DNA of 64,000 bases, taken from the NCBI GenBank assembly GCA_947632045.1, contig CANRNQ010000004.1:58184-122183 (forward strand), written 5' to 3'. Source of the DNA: an uncultured Clostridia bacterium. GTDB taxonomy: Bacteria > Bacillota > Clostridia > Oscillospirales > Acutalibacteraceae. The position numbers and the translations under genes are program-made. The notes under the pieces were generated by a model, which was not told the origin of the DNA, did not search any database, and worked only from the letters and a program-made list of their open reading frames with translations. Below, one piece after another: positions 1 through 9,307 of this stretch; within the stretch, counting starts at the first letter, position 1; every line of letters begins with the position of its first letter.

Positions 1-911
1 CTGTCCGCCGCCGTCACGTCATCCTTTGTGCGCGCGCCGAACATATCCTTGCCTATATTTCCGATATAGTACCCGTCGGTAAAGCCGCTGCGCGAAAAAA
101 CCGACTCAAGAGATGCTCTCTTATTCTCGTCAAGCTTCCCTTCAAGCGCCGACACGCACGCGTCAACGGCAGCCGCGACATATTCCGGCCGCTTCATTCT
201 GCCCTCGATTTTTGCCGAAGTGACTCCCATATTTTCAAGCTCGACAAGATAGTCGAGCAGGGAATTATCCTTTAGGCTCAACGCTCTGCCGTTGCCGCCC
301 TCGACAAAAAACGGCAGTCTGCACGGCTGGGCGCAGCGCCCTCTGTTGCCGCTTCTGCCGCCGAGCATAGCGCTGAAAAGGCATTGACCCGACACGCACA
401 TACAAAGCGCCCCGTGCACAAACACCTCGGTTTCTATCGGGCAGGAGTTTACTATCTCATCTATTTCGCGCCGCGAAAGCTCGCGCGCGAGCACTACTCG
501 CTTGAAGCCCATGGCATACAGCCGTCTTGCCCCCTGCGGGGTATGTACCGACGTCTGGGTGGAGGCGTGCAGCGGCATTTGCGGAGCCGCCCTTTTCACA
601 AGCTCGGCGAAGCCCAGATCCTGAACGATAAGCGCGTCGACCCCGCACTCGCACGCCGTTTTGACCGTTTCTAGCGCAAGGCGCATTTCATCGTCGCGGA
701 TAAGCGTGTTCACGGCAAGATACAGCTTCATTCCTCTCTCGTGGCAGTAATCCGTCGCCTCGGCAAGCTCCTCGGCTCCGAAATTTTCGGCGGAGGCTCT
801 CGCGCTAAAGCTCCTCGCCCCAACATAAACAGCGCTTGCTCCCGTACAGGCCGCTGCTTTTACGCTCTCAAACGCGCCCGCGGGAGCAAGTATTTCAATT
901 ATGCCGCTCAT
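1..911 (-). CDS. Peptidase U32 family protein (3' end outside the window)
   Basis: I read this from the minus strand, starting at the ATG complementary to 909-911 behind a GGAG ribosome site. The protein begins MSGIIEILAPAGAFESVKAA and includes VYVGARSFSARASAENF, the typical N-terminal barrel of the U32 collagenase-like family. Further in is VFVHGALCMCVSGQCLFSAM, then GGRSGNRGRCAQPCR; this Cys-rich segment and the RGRCAQPCR motif are hallmarks of the family. Relatives act in rRNA or tRNA hydroxylation (RlhA, TrhP) or peptide degradation; I cannot say which applies here. About 303 residues are visible and the gene runs off the left edge. It follows the ZapA homologue by 2 bases, so the two are probably co-transcribed. 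Confidence 0.9.
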   Translation of the reverse strand, partial: MSGIIEILAPAGAFESVKAAACTGASAVYVGARSFSARASAENFGAEELAEATDYCHERGMKLYLAVNTLIRDDEMRLALETVKTACECGVDALIVQDLGFAELVKRAAPQMPLHASTQTSVHTPQGARRLYAMGFKRVVLARELSRREIDEIVNSCPIETEVFVHGALCMCVSGQCLFSAMLGGRSGNRGRCAQPCRLPFFVEGGNGRALSLKDNSLLDYLVELENMGVTSAKIEGRMKRPEYVAAAVDACVSALEGKLDENKRASLESVFSRSGFTDGYYIGNIGKDMFGARTKDDVTAAD

Positions 912-913
912 AT

Positions 914-1840
914 TTATCTCCGATCAAAAAAGCTGAGCATATCGTCTTCTCCTGTCAAATCGGCAAATTCGCTCCTGCGAAAGCTGCCGCTGATCTTGTC
1001 GTTATCTCTGTAATTTATCTTTGGCTCGCCCCTTTTGTTGCCGGGAAATGCTCCCCCGCCCGATTTTGCACTGTTCACCGGGCGAAACGGCTTGGGTCTG
1101 TTTTGATTTGGTTCGCTTTGGCGGTTATTCTTTTTTTGCTCTAAAAGCGCTCTGCGCTTCTCCTCGAGCATTTGCCGCGCAGTGAGGGGTACTGACGGTC
1201 TGTCTTCGCCTGCGCCGAGGGCTCTATTTTCCGCTCCGGCATCCTGCTGCTTTTCGGTCTGCGCATTTTGCTCGGTTTCCGACCCCTTATCCTGCTCCTT
1301 TTCTTTTTCCTGCTTTTGTTCGGGCTCGGGGCTTTGCTGCGGCTCTTCGCTTTTAGCCTCCGACGGAGCTATTTCCTCAATCTGCGTCTCTGTGGCGCTT
1401 TGACTTTTATCGTTGGGCAGCGGTATTTTAAGCTGCTCCGGCGAATCCGGCTCCTCCGCCTTATCTTCCGCAGCCTCAGCTCCGCTTTGCAAGGAGTCTA
1501 TCACCTTGTGCAGTCCGAGCTTTTCCTCTTTGAGCCGCTTGTTTTCCACTCTGAGCTGGTCAAGCTCGCCGCAGGCTCTGCTCGCGAGCGACTCGCTCGT
1601 TTCCGTCCTGCGCAGAAGCTCCTCGGTTATTATCTTTTCCTTTTCGAGCTCGTCGCAATAGTTAAGCGCGGCGAGTATAGCCGCCATGGCAACGCTCATC
1701 GAGTCGCTCTGCCGAAGCAGCGCCTTGATTTTTTCGTCGACCATATTGCTTATCTTTACAATATAGTCCTTGTCCTCGTCGGCCGAGACCACAAACTCGC
1801 TTCCTACTATTTTAAGTCTAACCCGTGTTTTCTCACTCAC
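914..1840 (-). CDS. zapA: ZapA-like cell division protein with long charged C-terminal tail
   Basis: Residues 1-95 read as a ZapA domain (starts MSEKTRVRLKIVGSEFVVSA; later AMAAILAALNYCDELEKEK), a small FtsZ-ring-associated protein that bundles FtsZ at the division site. ZapA proteins are usually about 90-110 residues; this one is 308. The extra part has a coiled-coil stretch (about 75-125) and then a low-complexity Glu/Gln/Pro/Lys-rich region ending in a basic, Asn/Arg-rich segment. I chose the GTG complementary to position 1840 because AAAGGA lies 9 bases upstream; a GTG at 1858 would include that ribosome site inside the gene. First gene of a two-gene unit with the U32 peptidase. Confidence 0.82.
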   Translation of the reverse strand: MSEKTRVRLKIVGSEFVVSADEDKDYIVKISNMVDEKIKALLRQSDSMSVAMAAILAALNYCDELEKEKIITEELLRRTETSESLASRACGELDQLRVENKRLKEEKLGLHKVIDSLQSGAEAAEDKAEEPDSPEQLKIPLPNDKSQSATETQIEEIAPSEAKSEEPQQSPEPEQKQEKEKEQDKGSETEQNAQTEKQQDAGAENRALGAGEDRPSVPLTARQMLEEKRRALLEQKKNNRQSEPNQNRPKPFRPVNSAKSGGGAFPGNKRGEPKINYRDNDKISGSFRRSEFADLTGEDDMLSFFDRR

Positions 1841-1878
1841 AAAAATCAGTCCTTTCACATACTGAACCCTATTATAGT

Positions 1879-1907
1879 ATTATAATACAAAGTTTAAAAA
1901 CTTGTAA
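1879..1907 (-). promoter_or_regulatory. sigma-A promoter of the zapA-U32 unit
   Basis: On the minus strand TTACAA, 17 bases, TATAAT, about 40 bases ahead of the zapA start. A second TATAAT-like hexamer lies 8 bases downstream. The rest of the 1841-2240 gap is AT-rich and holds only the glgP promoter. Confidence 0.65.
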
Positions 1908-2157
1908 AGTGCTTTTTAGCAATTTTTCTCTATTTTTGTCGAAATTGCTCCGCCTCAGTTTGAAAGCCGCAATTTTTATATTTGTATACATAATTATTTT
2001 AAATTTTAATTATATTTTGTTACATAACTGGTTAAAATCATTGCTCTAATTTTCCTACAGGAAAATAAAGACTTAATAATTCGCCGACGCGGGCGAAAAA
2101 TATATTGTAAACACGCGTTTAGCGCCTTAATTATTGCTTTAATATATAGTTAATCGG

Positions 2158-2186
2158 TTGAAATAACTGTTGATATAGTGTATAAT
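2158..2186 (+). promoter_or_regulatory. sigma-A promoter of glgP
   Basis: TTGAAA, 17 bases, TATAAT: a near-consensus promoter 55 bases before the glgP start. The short leader contains CCCGATATCGGGC, a small inverted repeat just before the ribosome site. Confidence 0.8.
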
Positions 2187-2240
2187 TATGGGTGATTTCA
2201 ACTCGGCCCGATATCGGGCGGCAGTCAGAGGAGGAAAATA

Positions 2241-4643
2241 ATGAATTATAACCTAACAGCTAAGCAGGCTGAGGAGCTTATACTCAAAAAGCTCAGCCAC
2301 AATTTCGGCGTATCGCAAAAGGACGCTACGGACGAACACTTTTACAAGGCGGTAGTCCTTGTCATCAAAGATCTTCTTACGGCAGGATACTCCGAATTTT
2401 CCCATAAAGCGGTTCAGCAGGGCAAAAAAACCGTATATTACCTATGTATGGAATTTTTAATGGGTCGCTCTCTCAAAAATAACCTCTATAACCTAAAGCT
2501 TGAGGAAACCTTCAACACCGCGCTTAAAAATCTCGGTGTAAAGCTTGACAGCGTTTACGAGCAGGAGCCGGACGCCGGACTCGGCAACGGCGGTCTTGGC
2601 AGGCTCGCCGCCTGCTTCCTCGACGCGCTCGCCTCGCAGTCCTACCCCTCTATGGGATATTCTTTGCGCTATGAGTACGGCATATTCAGCCAGAAGCTCA
2701 TCGACGGCTGGCAAACCGAAATGCCTGATTTTTGGCTCCCCGGCGGCGGCGTATGGCTCCAGGATCACCCGGAAAAGGCTATAACGATAAAATTTAACGG
2801 CAAGGTAATAGAGGAATGGAAGGACGGGCTGCACAATGTGGACATAGTCGACTCATATAATGTAGTCGCCGTGCCGTATGACCTCATGGTTGCCGGTCAC
2901 GACGGCAAGGGCGTGAGCCGTTTAAGACTGTGGGCGGCGAAGTCGAACGACTTTGATATGCAGCTCTTTAATGACGGAGATTATCTGCGCGCCATTGAGC
3001 AAAACGCTATGGCGGAGTCCATCACAAAGGTGCTCTACCCCGGCGACAACCACCCCGAGGGCAAGAGCCTGAGATTGAACCAGCAGTATTTCCTCGTTTC
3101 GGCAACGATACAGGATATAATCAACAGGCACCTGAGAAACTACCAAACCCTCGACAATTTGCCGGATATGGTGACAATACACCTAAACGACACCCACCCC
3201 GTGCTCGCGGTGCCGGAGCTTATGAGGATACTCATGGACGAATGCGGCTACGAGTGGGACAAGGCTTGGGATCTGACAAGCCGCACCATAGCCTATACTA
3301 ACCACACGGTTATGAAGGAGGCTCTCGAATGTTGGGAGGAGCAGACCTTCAAGGCAAAGCTTCCGAGAATATACGAGATACTCTTCGAGCTCAACAAGCG
3401 CTTTTGCGCCGCTATGCACGCGCGCGGCGTTGACGGCTATCAGGTGGGCAGAATGGCGATAATAAACGACGGCGTTGTAAAAATGGCTAACCTTGCCGTT
3501 ATCGCCGGTTATAAAGTAAACGGCGTTTCCGCTTTACACAGCGAGATACTCAAGGACACTGTCTTCCACGATTTCTACACCGTGTTCCCCGAAAAGTTTA
3601 CAAACGTCACAAACGGAGTGGCTCACCGCCGCTGGCTCAATCAATCTAATCCTCAGCTTGCAAATATGTTAAACGAGCTTATAGGCACGGACTATATAAA
3701 CGACGCGTCACAGCTTCAAAAGCTGCTCGCATACAAGGACGACAAGGCCGTTTTGCAGCGGCTTGAAAACATCAAGCGCGCAAACAAGCTCAAGATGGTG
3801 GATTACATCAAAAAGCACAACGGCGTTACCGTTGACCCCGACTCAATCTTCGACGTTCAGGTAAAGCGTCTGCACGAGTACAAAAGACAGCTTATGAACG
3901 CCCTGCACATTCTCTCGACATACCGCTGGCTGCGCGAGAATCCAAACGCCAGCTTCACGCCGAAAACATATATATTCGGCGCAAAGGCGGCCCCGGGGTA
4001 TTACTTTGCAAAGCAGATAATACAGTTTATCATCGCACTTGGCAACAAGATAGAAAAGGACGACAGGGTAAACAAAAAGCTGAAGGTAGTCTATCTTGAG
4101 GATTACCGCGTGACAATAGCAGAAAAGCTCATACCTGCGAGCGAAATAAGCGAGCAGATCTCTCTTGCCGGCACGGAGGCGTCCGGCACGAGCAATATGA
4201 AGTTTATGCTGAACGGCGCTATCACCATGGGCACGCTCGACGGAGCCAATGTAGAGATAAACGACGCGGTGGGCAACGAGAATATGTTCCTCTTCGGACT
4301 GACCACTCCTGAGGTCGAAAGCATAAAGAGAAACGGGTACAACCCGATGGTATATTATCAGAACAACCAGATCCTCAGGGGCGCTATCGACGAGATAAAC
4401 AACACCCGCTTCGGCGCAATAGCCAACTCGCTGATGAATATTGACCCTTATATGGTTCTCGCTGATTTTGCGGACTACTCTGTGGCTCAGCAAAAGGCTT
4501 CGGCTCTCTACACCGAGAACAAGGAGCAGTGGAACAGAATGTCGCTTATCAATATCGCTAACGCAGGCATCTTCGCCGCCGACCGCTCGATAAGAGATTA
4601 TGCAAACAACATTTGGGGCCTCAGACCGGTGGAGCTCGACTGA
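2241..4643 (+). CDS. glgP: Glycogen/starch/alpha-glucan phosphorylase
   Basis: Cytosolic PLP enzyme that releases glucose-1-phosphate from alpha-1,4-glucans. At 800 residues it is full length for the GT35 family. Visible landmarks are YYLCMEFLMGRSLKNNLYNL near residue 70, EPDAGLGNGGLGRLAACFLD near 112, and the PLP-lysine region EASGTSNMKFMLNGAITMG near 650. The ATG follows a strong GAGGAGG site by 7 bases. It stands alone behind its own promoter and is closed by a hairpin at 4670; no other glycogen genes are in the window. Confidence 0.97.
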   Translation: MNYNLTAKQAEELILKKLSHNFGVSQKDATDEHFYKAVVLVIKDLLTAGYSEFSHKAVQQGKKTVYYLCMEFLMGRSLKNNLYNLKLEETFNTALKNLGVKLDSVYEQEPDAGLGNGGLGRLAACFLDALASQSYPSMGYSLRYEYGIFSQKLIDGWQTEMPDFWLPGGGVWLQDHPEKAITIKFNGKVIEEWKDGLHNVDIVDSYNVVAVPYDLMVAGHDGKGVSRLRLWAAKSNDFDMQLFNDGDYLRAIEQNAMAESITKVLYPGDNHPEGKSLRLNQQYFLVSATIQDIINRHLRNYQTLDNLPDMVTIHLNDTHPVLAVPELMRILMDECGYEWDKAWDLTSRTIAYTNHTVMKEALECWEEQTFKAKLPRIYEILFELNKRFCAAMHARGVDGYQVGRMAIINDGVVKMANLAVIAGYKVNGVSALHSEILKDTVFHDFYTVFPEKFTNVTNGVAHRRWLNQSNPQLANMLNELIGTDYINDASQLQKLLAYKDDKAVLQRLENIKRANKLKMVDYIKKHNGVTVDPDSIFDVQVKRLHEYKRQLMNALHILSTYRWLRENPNASFTPKTYIFGAKAAPGYYFAKQIIQFIIALGNKIEKDDRVNKKLKVVYLEDYRVTIAEKLIPASEISEQISLAGTEASGTSNMKFMLNGAITMGTLDGANVEINDAVGNENMFLFGLTTPEVESIKRNGYNPMVYYQNNQILRGAIDEINNTRFGAIANSLMNIDPYMVLADFADYSVAQQKASALYTENKEQWNRMSLINIANAGIFAADRSIRDYANNIWGLRPVELD

Positions 4644-4669
4644 TAAAACAAAACTAAAACGGTTAGTGG

Positions 4670-4710
4670 AATGGGCGCGGCTGCGGTGCTGCGCCCATTA
4701 ATTATTTTTA
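4670..4710 (+). terminator. Terminator of glgP
   Basis: AATGGGCGC pairs with GCGCCCATT across a 12-base loop, followed by an AT-rich tract with TTTTT. The rest of 4711-4860 shows no gene I can support. Confidence 0.6.
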
Positions 4711-4861
4711 TCTTCGCCCCTTATCAAAGGCAGCGCGCTTTGCAAATTGTGAAGATACATAGTTTACAATACAAGGCGCCGCTTAATAACTTTAAATTTA
4801 AAGCAAGAGAGCTCTTTCTGTGGGCTGTCAAGGCGCGACCGAGCCATTGCGCAAATTTTCT

Positions 4862-4890
4862 TTGACATCGCACAGCTGCTCCTGTATAAT
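4862..4890 (+). promoter_or_regulatory. Consensus sigma-A promoter of ybaB-recR
   Basis: TTGACA, 17 bases, TATAAT, with the ybaB start 38 bases downstream. Confidence 0.88.
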
Positions 4891-4927
4891 TTATCTGTAA
4901 CGCTAAAACTGAAAGGATGTTTTTAAT

Positions 4928-5278
4928 ATGAAAGCAAGATTACCGCAGGGCTACGGCGGAGGCGGAGCCGCAAATATTCAGCAGCTTGCGCGCCAGGCTC
5001 AAAAGATGCAGGCTCAGATGGACGAGGCTTCCGCCGAGCTCGAAGAGAGAGAATACACTGCGGCGGCGGGCGGCGGCGCGGTAAACGTTGTCGCCACCGG
5101 CAAAATGGAGATAAAGACGCTCGACATAAAGCCGGAGGTCGTTGACCCCGAGGACGTTGAGATGCTCTCCGACTTAGTGATTGCGGCTGTAAACGAGGCT
5201 TTAAGAGCCGCGGCGGCGGACAAGGAGCAGACCATGGAAAAGCTCTCGGGCGGAATAAACATTCCGGGACTGTTCTGA
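4928..5278 (+). CDS. ybaB: YbaB/EbfC family nucleoid-associated protein
   Basis: Small DNA-binding dimeric protein found next to recR in many bacteria. At 116 residues it is slightly longer than usual because of a Gly-rich N-terminus. The family core is clear: [19 protein letters not shown], then [20 protein letters not shown] and [16 protein letters not shown] strands ([19 protein letters not shown]). The ATG follows AAAGGATG. The stop codon is one base before the recR start, so the pair is translationally coupled. dnaX, the usual gene upstream, is absent here. Confidence 0.93.
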   Translation: MKARLPQGYGGGGAANIQQLARQAQKMQAQMDEASAELEEREYTAAAGGGAVNVVATGKMEIKTLDIKPEVVDPEDVEMLSDLVIAAVNEALRAAAADKEQTMEKLSGGINIPGLF

Positions 5279-5279
5279 T

Positions 5280-5882
5280 ATGGCGGGATACAGCGCCGCG
5301 CCGTTCGCGCGGCTTGTCGAACAGTTTGAACGCCTGCCGGGCATAGGCTCAAAGACGGCTCAGCGGCTTGCATATCATGTTTTGAGAATGCCCGAGGCCG
5401 AAGCCAAGGCCTTTGCAAGCGCCATCACAGACGCTCACGAGAAAATACACTACTGCAAGCAGTGCTGCAACCTCGCCGACGGGGATTTATGCCCTATCTG
5501 CAAAAACGAAAGGCGCGACCGCTCGACCGTCTGCGTGGTGGAGGACCCTAAGGACGTTATCGCCCTTGAGCGCACGCAGGAATACAAGGGCGTATATCAC
5601 GTTCTGCACGGTGCTATCTCCCCCCTGAACGGCATAACGCCGGAGCAGCTCAAAATAAAGGAGCTTGTCGAGAGAGCCGGCAAGGGAGATATAAAAGAAG
5701 TCATAATGGCGACAAACGCGACGGCGGAGGGAGAGGTCACTGCCGTTTACATTTCAAAGCTTTTAAAGCCGCTCGGCATCAAGGTGACGAGAATAGCCTC
5801 GGGACTGCCGGTAGGCGGCGACCTTGAATATGCCGACGAGATGACGCTTTTACGCGCGCTCGAGGGCAGGAATGAAATTTAA
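5280..5882 (+). CDS. recR: Recombination mediator protein RecR
   Basis: RecR works with RecF and RecO to load RecA at single-strand gaps. The 200-residue protein has the helix-hairpin-helix ([18 protein letters not shown], from about residue 18), a four-Cys zinc finger ([16 protein letters not shown], near 57-72), and a Toprim domain ([33 protein letters not shown]). It is normal in length. It begins directly after ybaB and ends before a strong terminator. Confidence 0.97.
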   Translation: MAGYSAAPFARLVEQFERLPGIGSKTAQRLAYHVLRMPEAEAKAFASAITDAHEKIHYCKQCCNLADGDLCPICKNERRDRSTVCVVEDPKDVIALERTQEYKGVYHVLHGAISPLNGITPEQLKIKELVERAGKGDIKEVIMATNATAEGEVTAVYISKLLKPLGIKVTRIASGLPVGGDLEYADEMTLLRALEGRNEI

Positions 5883-5920
5883 TATTTCATCAATTGTTGG
5901 GAAATAAATAAGAAACAAAA

Positions 5921-5955
5921 CAGCCGTCCGATTTATTGGACGGCTGTGCTTTTAT
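5921..5955 (+). terminator. Terminator of ybaB-recR
   Basis: CAGCCGTCC and GGACGGCTG form a 9-bp stem with an 8-base loop, then TGCTTTT. The following 5956-6118 holds no supported gene. Confidence 0.85.
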
Positions 5956-6118
5956 ATGTAAATCTATCGTTTAAAAAAGCTCTCTAAGCCCGCAGTTTCA
6001 GTGGATTTTTCTCATTTTAAGGTTATTGTCGCAATTTGTTGAGAGCGGAGCTTTCTTGTATTTTTTAAGTCCATTAAAAGGGGCTTTATGTTTTTATCGG
6101 GCGCATTGTTGTTTTAGC

Positions 6119-6301
6119 TCAATTCTGCTTTCTGACTATACCGTATTCATCGTCAAGGCGATAGTAGTGGCAGTCGTCAAAGGAGCTTTGCATAAACTTT
6201 AACATTTCGTCCTCGTCGAGATCGACCTCGCAAATATTATATCCCAGCTCGTCGTCATATACATAATGAACGCAGGAGTCGCAGTTTGACCTTCCAAGCA
6301 T
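6119..6301 (-). CDS. Small acidic Cys-containing protein (DUF6472-like)
   Basis: 60-residue protein beginning MLGRSNCDSCVHYVYDDELG and continuing with CEVDLDEDEMLKFM. The CDSC pair and later Cys/His suggest a small metal-binding fold; I recall such proteins as DUF6472 in Clostridia, function unknown. The start is set by its overlap with rarA: the rarA stop TGA and this ATG share bases (TGATG), with GGAGG in the last codons of rarA. This makes the two genes translationally coupled. Confidence 0.75.
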   Translation of the reverse strand: MLGRSNCDSCVHYVYDDELGYNICEVDLDEDEMLKFMQSSFDDCHYYRLDDEYGIVRKQN

Positions 6302-7575
6302 CACCTTTTGCCTCCCTTTATTCTGTCCCAATAGGCTTTAAACGCCTGCTCGTTCTTGTTGTCGCCGAACTCGTAATACAACCTGTCCTTTATATTGTCA
6401 GGGAGATACTGCTGCCGCACCCAATGGTTAGGGTAGTCGTGAGGATACTCGTAAAACTGCCCTTTATTCGGGTTATCCTCTCCGTCGAAGTGCTTGTTTT
6501 GGAGTTGGCGCGGTATCTGCCCGTAATTTCCCGCCTTTAAATCCTGCATTGCCGACTCGATCGCCATATACGCGCTCGTGCTTTTCGGCGCATTGCAAAC
6601 GAGCACCACAGCATCCGCAAGAGGTATCCTCGCCTCGGGCAGTCCGACAGCCTGCGCTATATCTACGCAGGCCTTAACTATCGGGATTATCTGCGGATAG
6701 GCAAGTCCGACGTCCTCACAGGCGCACACCATGAGTCGGCGGCACGCCGAGGGCAGGTCTCCCGCCTCGAGCAAGCGAGCCAGATAATGTACGGCGGCGT
6801 TCGGGTCTGAGCCGCGCATTGACTTCTGGTACGCCGAAACAATGTCGTAGTGCTCGTCGCCGTCCTTGTCGTATCGCACGGCGCTCTTTTGAGTGAGCTG
6901 TCTTGCAAGCTCGTTCGTCACCACTTTACTGCCGCCCGCTTCGTCTGCCGATAGGACGCAGAGCTCGACTGCGTTCAGCGCCTTTCTCACGTCGCCTCCG
7001 CAGGCTGTCGCTATATAGGACACGGTGTCGTCCTCGACCTCTATCTCGTCGCCGCTCTCGTTTTCAAGATAATCAAAGGCCCTCCATATCGCCTTTTCGA
7101 CGCTGTGCGAGTCGACGGTTTTAAATTCAAACACGGTGCATCGGCTGAGTATGGCGTTATACACATAAAAGTAGGGATTTTCCGTCGTCGACGCGATGAG
7201 CGTTATTCTGCCGTCCTCGAGATATTCGAGTAGCGTCTGCTGCTGCTTTTTGTTGAAGTACTGTATTTCGTCAAGATACAGCAGCACCCCGTTCATACCG
7301 CTGAATGTGCCAAGCTCAGACACTATTGCCTTTATGTCGGCGGTAGACGCGGTTGTACCGTTTAATTTTCTAAGGCTGCGGTTAGTCTGCCTTGCTATTA
7401 TAGAGGCGACCGTGCTTTTGCCTACCCCCGACGGCCCATAAAATATCATATTCGGGATCTCTCCGCTGTCTATTATTCTTCTCAGCGCCTTATCACTTCC
7501 GAGAAGATGCTCCTGCCCCACGACCTGATCGAGCGTCATGGGTCTTATTCTGTCGGCAAGCGGTGATGTGCTCAA
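6301..7575 (-). CDS. rarA: Replication-associated recombination protein A (AAA+ ATPase, RarA/MgsA)
   Basis: Clamp-loader-like AAA+ ATPase acting at stalled replication forks. The 424-residue protein shows the Walker A motif GPSGVGKSTVASII (about residue 46), Walker B LYLDEIQYFN (about 100), sensor TTENPYFYVYNAILSRC, and the C-terminal MgsA domain (ACEDVGLAYPQIIPIVKACV; QNKHFDGEDNPNKGQFYEYP). The start is a TTG, supported by AGGAGGG six bases upstream. It is followed by the overlapping small Cys protein. Confidence 0.96.
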   Translation of the reverse strand: MSTSPLADRIRPMTLDQVVGQEHLLGSDKALRRIIDSGEIPNMIFYGPSGVGKSTVASIIARQTNRSLRKLNGTTASTADIKAIVSELGTFSGMNGVLLYLDEIQYFNKKQQQTLLEYLEDGRITLIASTTENPYFYVYNAILSRCTVFEFKTVDSHSVEKAIWRAFDYLENESGDEIEVEDDTVSYIATACGGDVRKALNAVELCVLSADEAGGSKVVTNELARQLTQKSAVRYDKDGDEHYDIVSAYQKSMRGSDPNAAVHYLARLLEAGDLPSACRRLMVCACEDVGLAYPQIIPIVKACVDIAQAVGLPEARIPLADAVVLVCNAPKSTSAYMAIESAMQDLKAGNYGQIPRQLQNKHFDGEDNPNKGQFYEYPHDYPNHWVRQQYLPDNIKDRLYYEFGDNKNEQAFKAYWDRIKGGKR

Positions 7576-7611
7576 GTGGAATCCCTCCTGTCAGTATATA
7601 GATCTGTCATC

Positions 7612-7655
7612 ATAAAAAATGCGCTGTCCCAATAAGCTCACACGAGGACAGCGCA
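7612..7655 (-). terminator. Terminator of glyA
   Basis: TGCGCTGTCC and GGACAGCGCA form a 10-bp stem; on the minus strand a run of T follows directly. It lies 20 bases past the glyA stop and before the rarA ribosome site. Confidence 0.9.
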
Positions 7656-7674
7656 CTGCGTTTTTACAGCTTTA

Positions 7675-8928
7675 TTATTCGTACAGCGGATATTTTGCGC
7701 AGAGCTCCGTAACGCCCGCTCTTACCGCGTCGGCGTTGCCCTCGAAGTCCTCTGTCACCATGGTTATGAACTCGGCTATCCTATCCATATCGTCTTCTTT
7801 GAATCCCCTTGTAGTAACCGCCGCCGTGCCCATTCTAACGCCGCTCGTCACAAACGGACTTCTCGGCTCGTTCGGCACCGTGTTCTTATTCGCCGTGATA
7901 TAAACCTCGTCAAGACGGTGCTCGAGCTCCTTGCCGGTCAGCTCCGTTTCCTTTAAATCGAGCAGTAGAACGTGGTTGTCCGTTCCGCCGGACACAAGCT
8001 TATGACCTCTTGATATCAGTCCCTCGGCAAGCGCCTTGCAGTTTTTAACTATCTGCTCGCCGTAGGCTTTAAATTCAGGCTTTAACGCTTCTCCAAGGCA
8101 AACCGCCTTCGCCGCTATTGTGTGCATCAGCGGGCCGCCCTGAGTGCCCGGGAAAATCGCCTTATCTATCGCCTTTGCAAACTCCTCCTTACAAAGGATA
8201 AGTCCGCCCCTCGGCCCTCTGAGGGTCTTATGCGTGGTAGTTGTAACAAAATGCGCGTGCTCCACCGGATTAGGGTGAACTCCGGCGGCGACGAGTCCCG
8301 CGATGTGCGCCATATCCACCATAAGATAGGCTCCGCAGGCATCCGCTATCTCGCGGAATTTTTTAAAGTCTATTATTCTCGGGTATGCGCTCGCTCCGCA
8401 TACTATGAGCTTTGGCTTGCATTCGAGCGCCTGCTGCATAACCTTGTCGTAATCTATAATATGCGTAACGGGGTCAACGCCGTATGATACGAAGTTGTAG
8501 TACTTGCCGCTAAGATTTACCGGCGAGCCGTGAGTGAGGTGGCCGCCCTCGCTCAAATTCATTCCCATTACCGTATCGCCTGGCTCGAGCATAGCGAAGT
8601 AAACCGCCATATTCGCCTGCGCTCCGGAATGAGGCTGCACGTTTGCGTGCTCGGCTCCGAAGAGTTCGCAGGCTCTTTTGCGCGCAATCTCCTCTACAAC
8701 GTCAACGCACTGGCAACCGCCGTAATAGCGTTTTCCGGGGTAGCCCTCGGCGTATTTATTGGTGAGCACGCTGCCCATAGCCGCCATAACCGCCGGAGAT
8801 ACTATATTTTCCGAGGCGATAAGCTCAATATTCCTTCTCTGTCTTTTAAGCTCGTCATTCATTGCGTCGGCAACGTCCTTATCATACCTGCCGACGAAGC
8901 CTATCGTATCAACAATATCATTATACAT
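7675..8928 (-). CDS. glyA: Serine hydroxymethyltransferase
   Basis: PLP enzyme interconverting serine plus tetrahydrofolate with glycine plus methylene-tetrahydrofolate; it feeds the same C1 pool used by FolD, also in this window. 417 residues, normal length. Motifs: [36 protein letters not shown], and the PLP-lysine segment [17 protein letters not shown] (Lys near residue 228). I place the start at the ATG giving [10 protein letters not shown], because AAAGGAAG lies 9 bases upstream; an upstream in-frame extension lacks a ribosome site. Confidence 0.97.
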   Translation of the reverse strand: MYNDIVDTIGFVGRYDKDVADAMNDELKRQRRNIELIASENIVSPAVMAAMGSVLTNKYAEGYPGKRYYGGCQCVDVVEEIARKRACELFGAEHANVQPHSGAQANMAVYFAMLEPGDTVMGMNLSEGGHLTHGSPVNLSGKYYNFVSYGVDPVTHIIDYDKVMQQALECKPKLIVCGASAYPRIIDFKKFREIADACGAYLMVDMAHIAGLVAAGVHPNPVEHAHFVTTTTHKTLRGPRGGLILCKEEFAKAIDKAIFPGTQGGPLMHTIAAKAVCLGEALKPEFKAYGEQIVKNCKALAEGLISRGHKLVSGGTDNHVLLLDLKETELTGKELEHRLDEVYITANKNTVPNEPRSPFVTSGVRMGTAAVTTRGFKEDDMDRIAEFITMVTEDFEGNADAVRAGVTELCAKYPLYE

Positions 8929-9032
8929 TGTAGTCACACTTCCTTTTTCGTTTTTGAATACTCTTTTATTATAGGGCAAGGCTCTTGTTTTTGCAACAAA
9001 GTAAAAAAATAAATTTATTGGGGACCTCGGGA

Positions 9033-9262
9033 GGGCTGTCGCGTTGTCGCCCTGAGCATTTTATGTTCGGCAGGGGTTCGGGCGGCGACCTGCGCGGCTG
9101 CGCCGCGCGGAAAACGCGGCGGCGCAGGGGCTTTTGTCGGGGCAGTCCAGGTATGAGCCGCCGCATTTTCGGGCAAATTTCCGCCGCGAGGCGGAAATTT
9201 GCGGTCGCCGCCCGAACTCACCCCGGACCCGCACAGAGTAAAAACGAGTCGCACGACAGCCC
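9033..9262. repeat. Cloverleaf repeat, copy 1 (core 9076-9217)
   Basis: Core stem GTTCGGGCGGCGACC (9076-9090) pairs perfectly with 9203-9217. Inside are a GC-rich left hairpin (GCGCGGC with GCCGCGC), a central stem (AAAACGCGGCGGC with GCCGCCGCATTTT) and a right hairpin (AAATTTCCGCC with GGCGGAAATTT). An outer repeat GGGCTGTCG/CGACAGCCC (9033, 9254) frames the whole. It lies between glyA and the next minus-strand gene and encodes nothing credible. Confidence 0.85.
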
Positions 9263-9307
9263 CGCTATCCTTGAAAGCCTTTGCCTAAACCGCCGCCTTT
9301 CCCGCCG

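Noticed and set aside
4671..4865. 64-codon plus-strand frame after glgP
   Set aside because: It starts inside the glgP terminator hairpin, has no ribosome site and overlaps the ybaB promoter.
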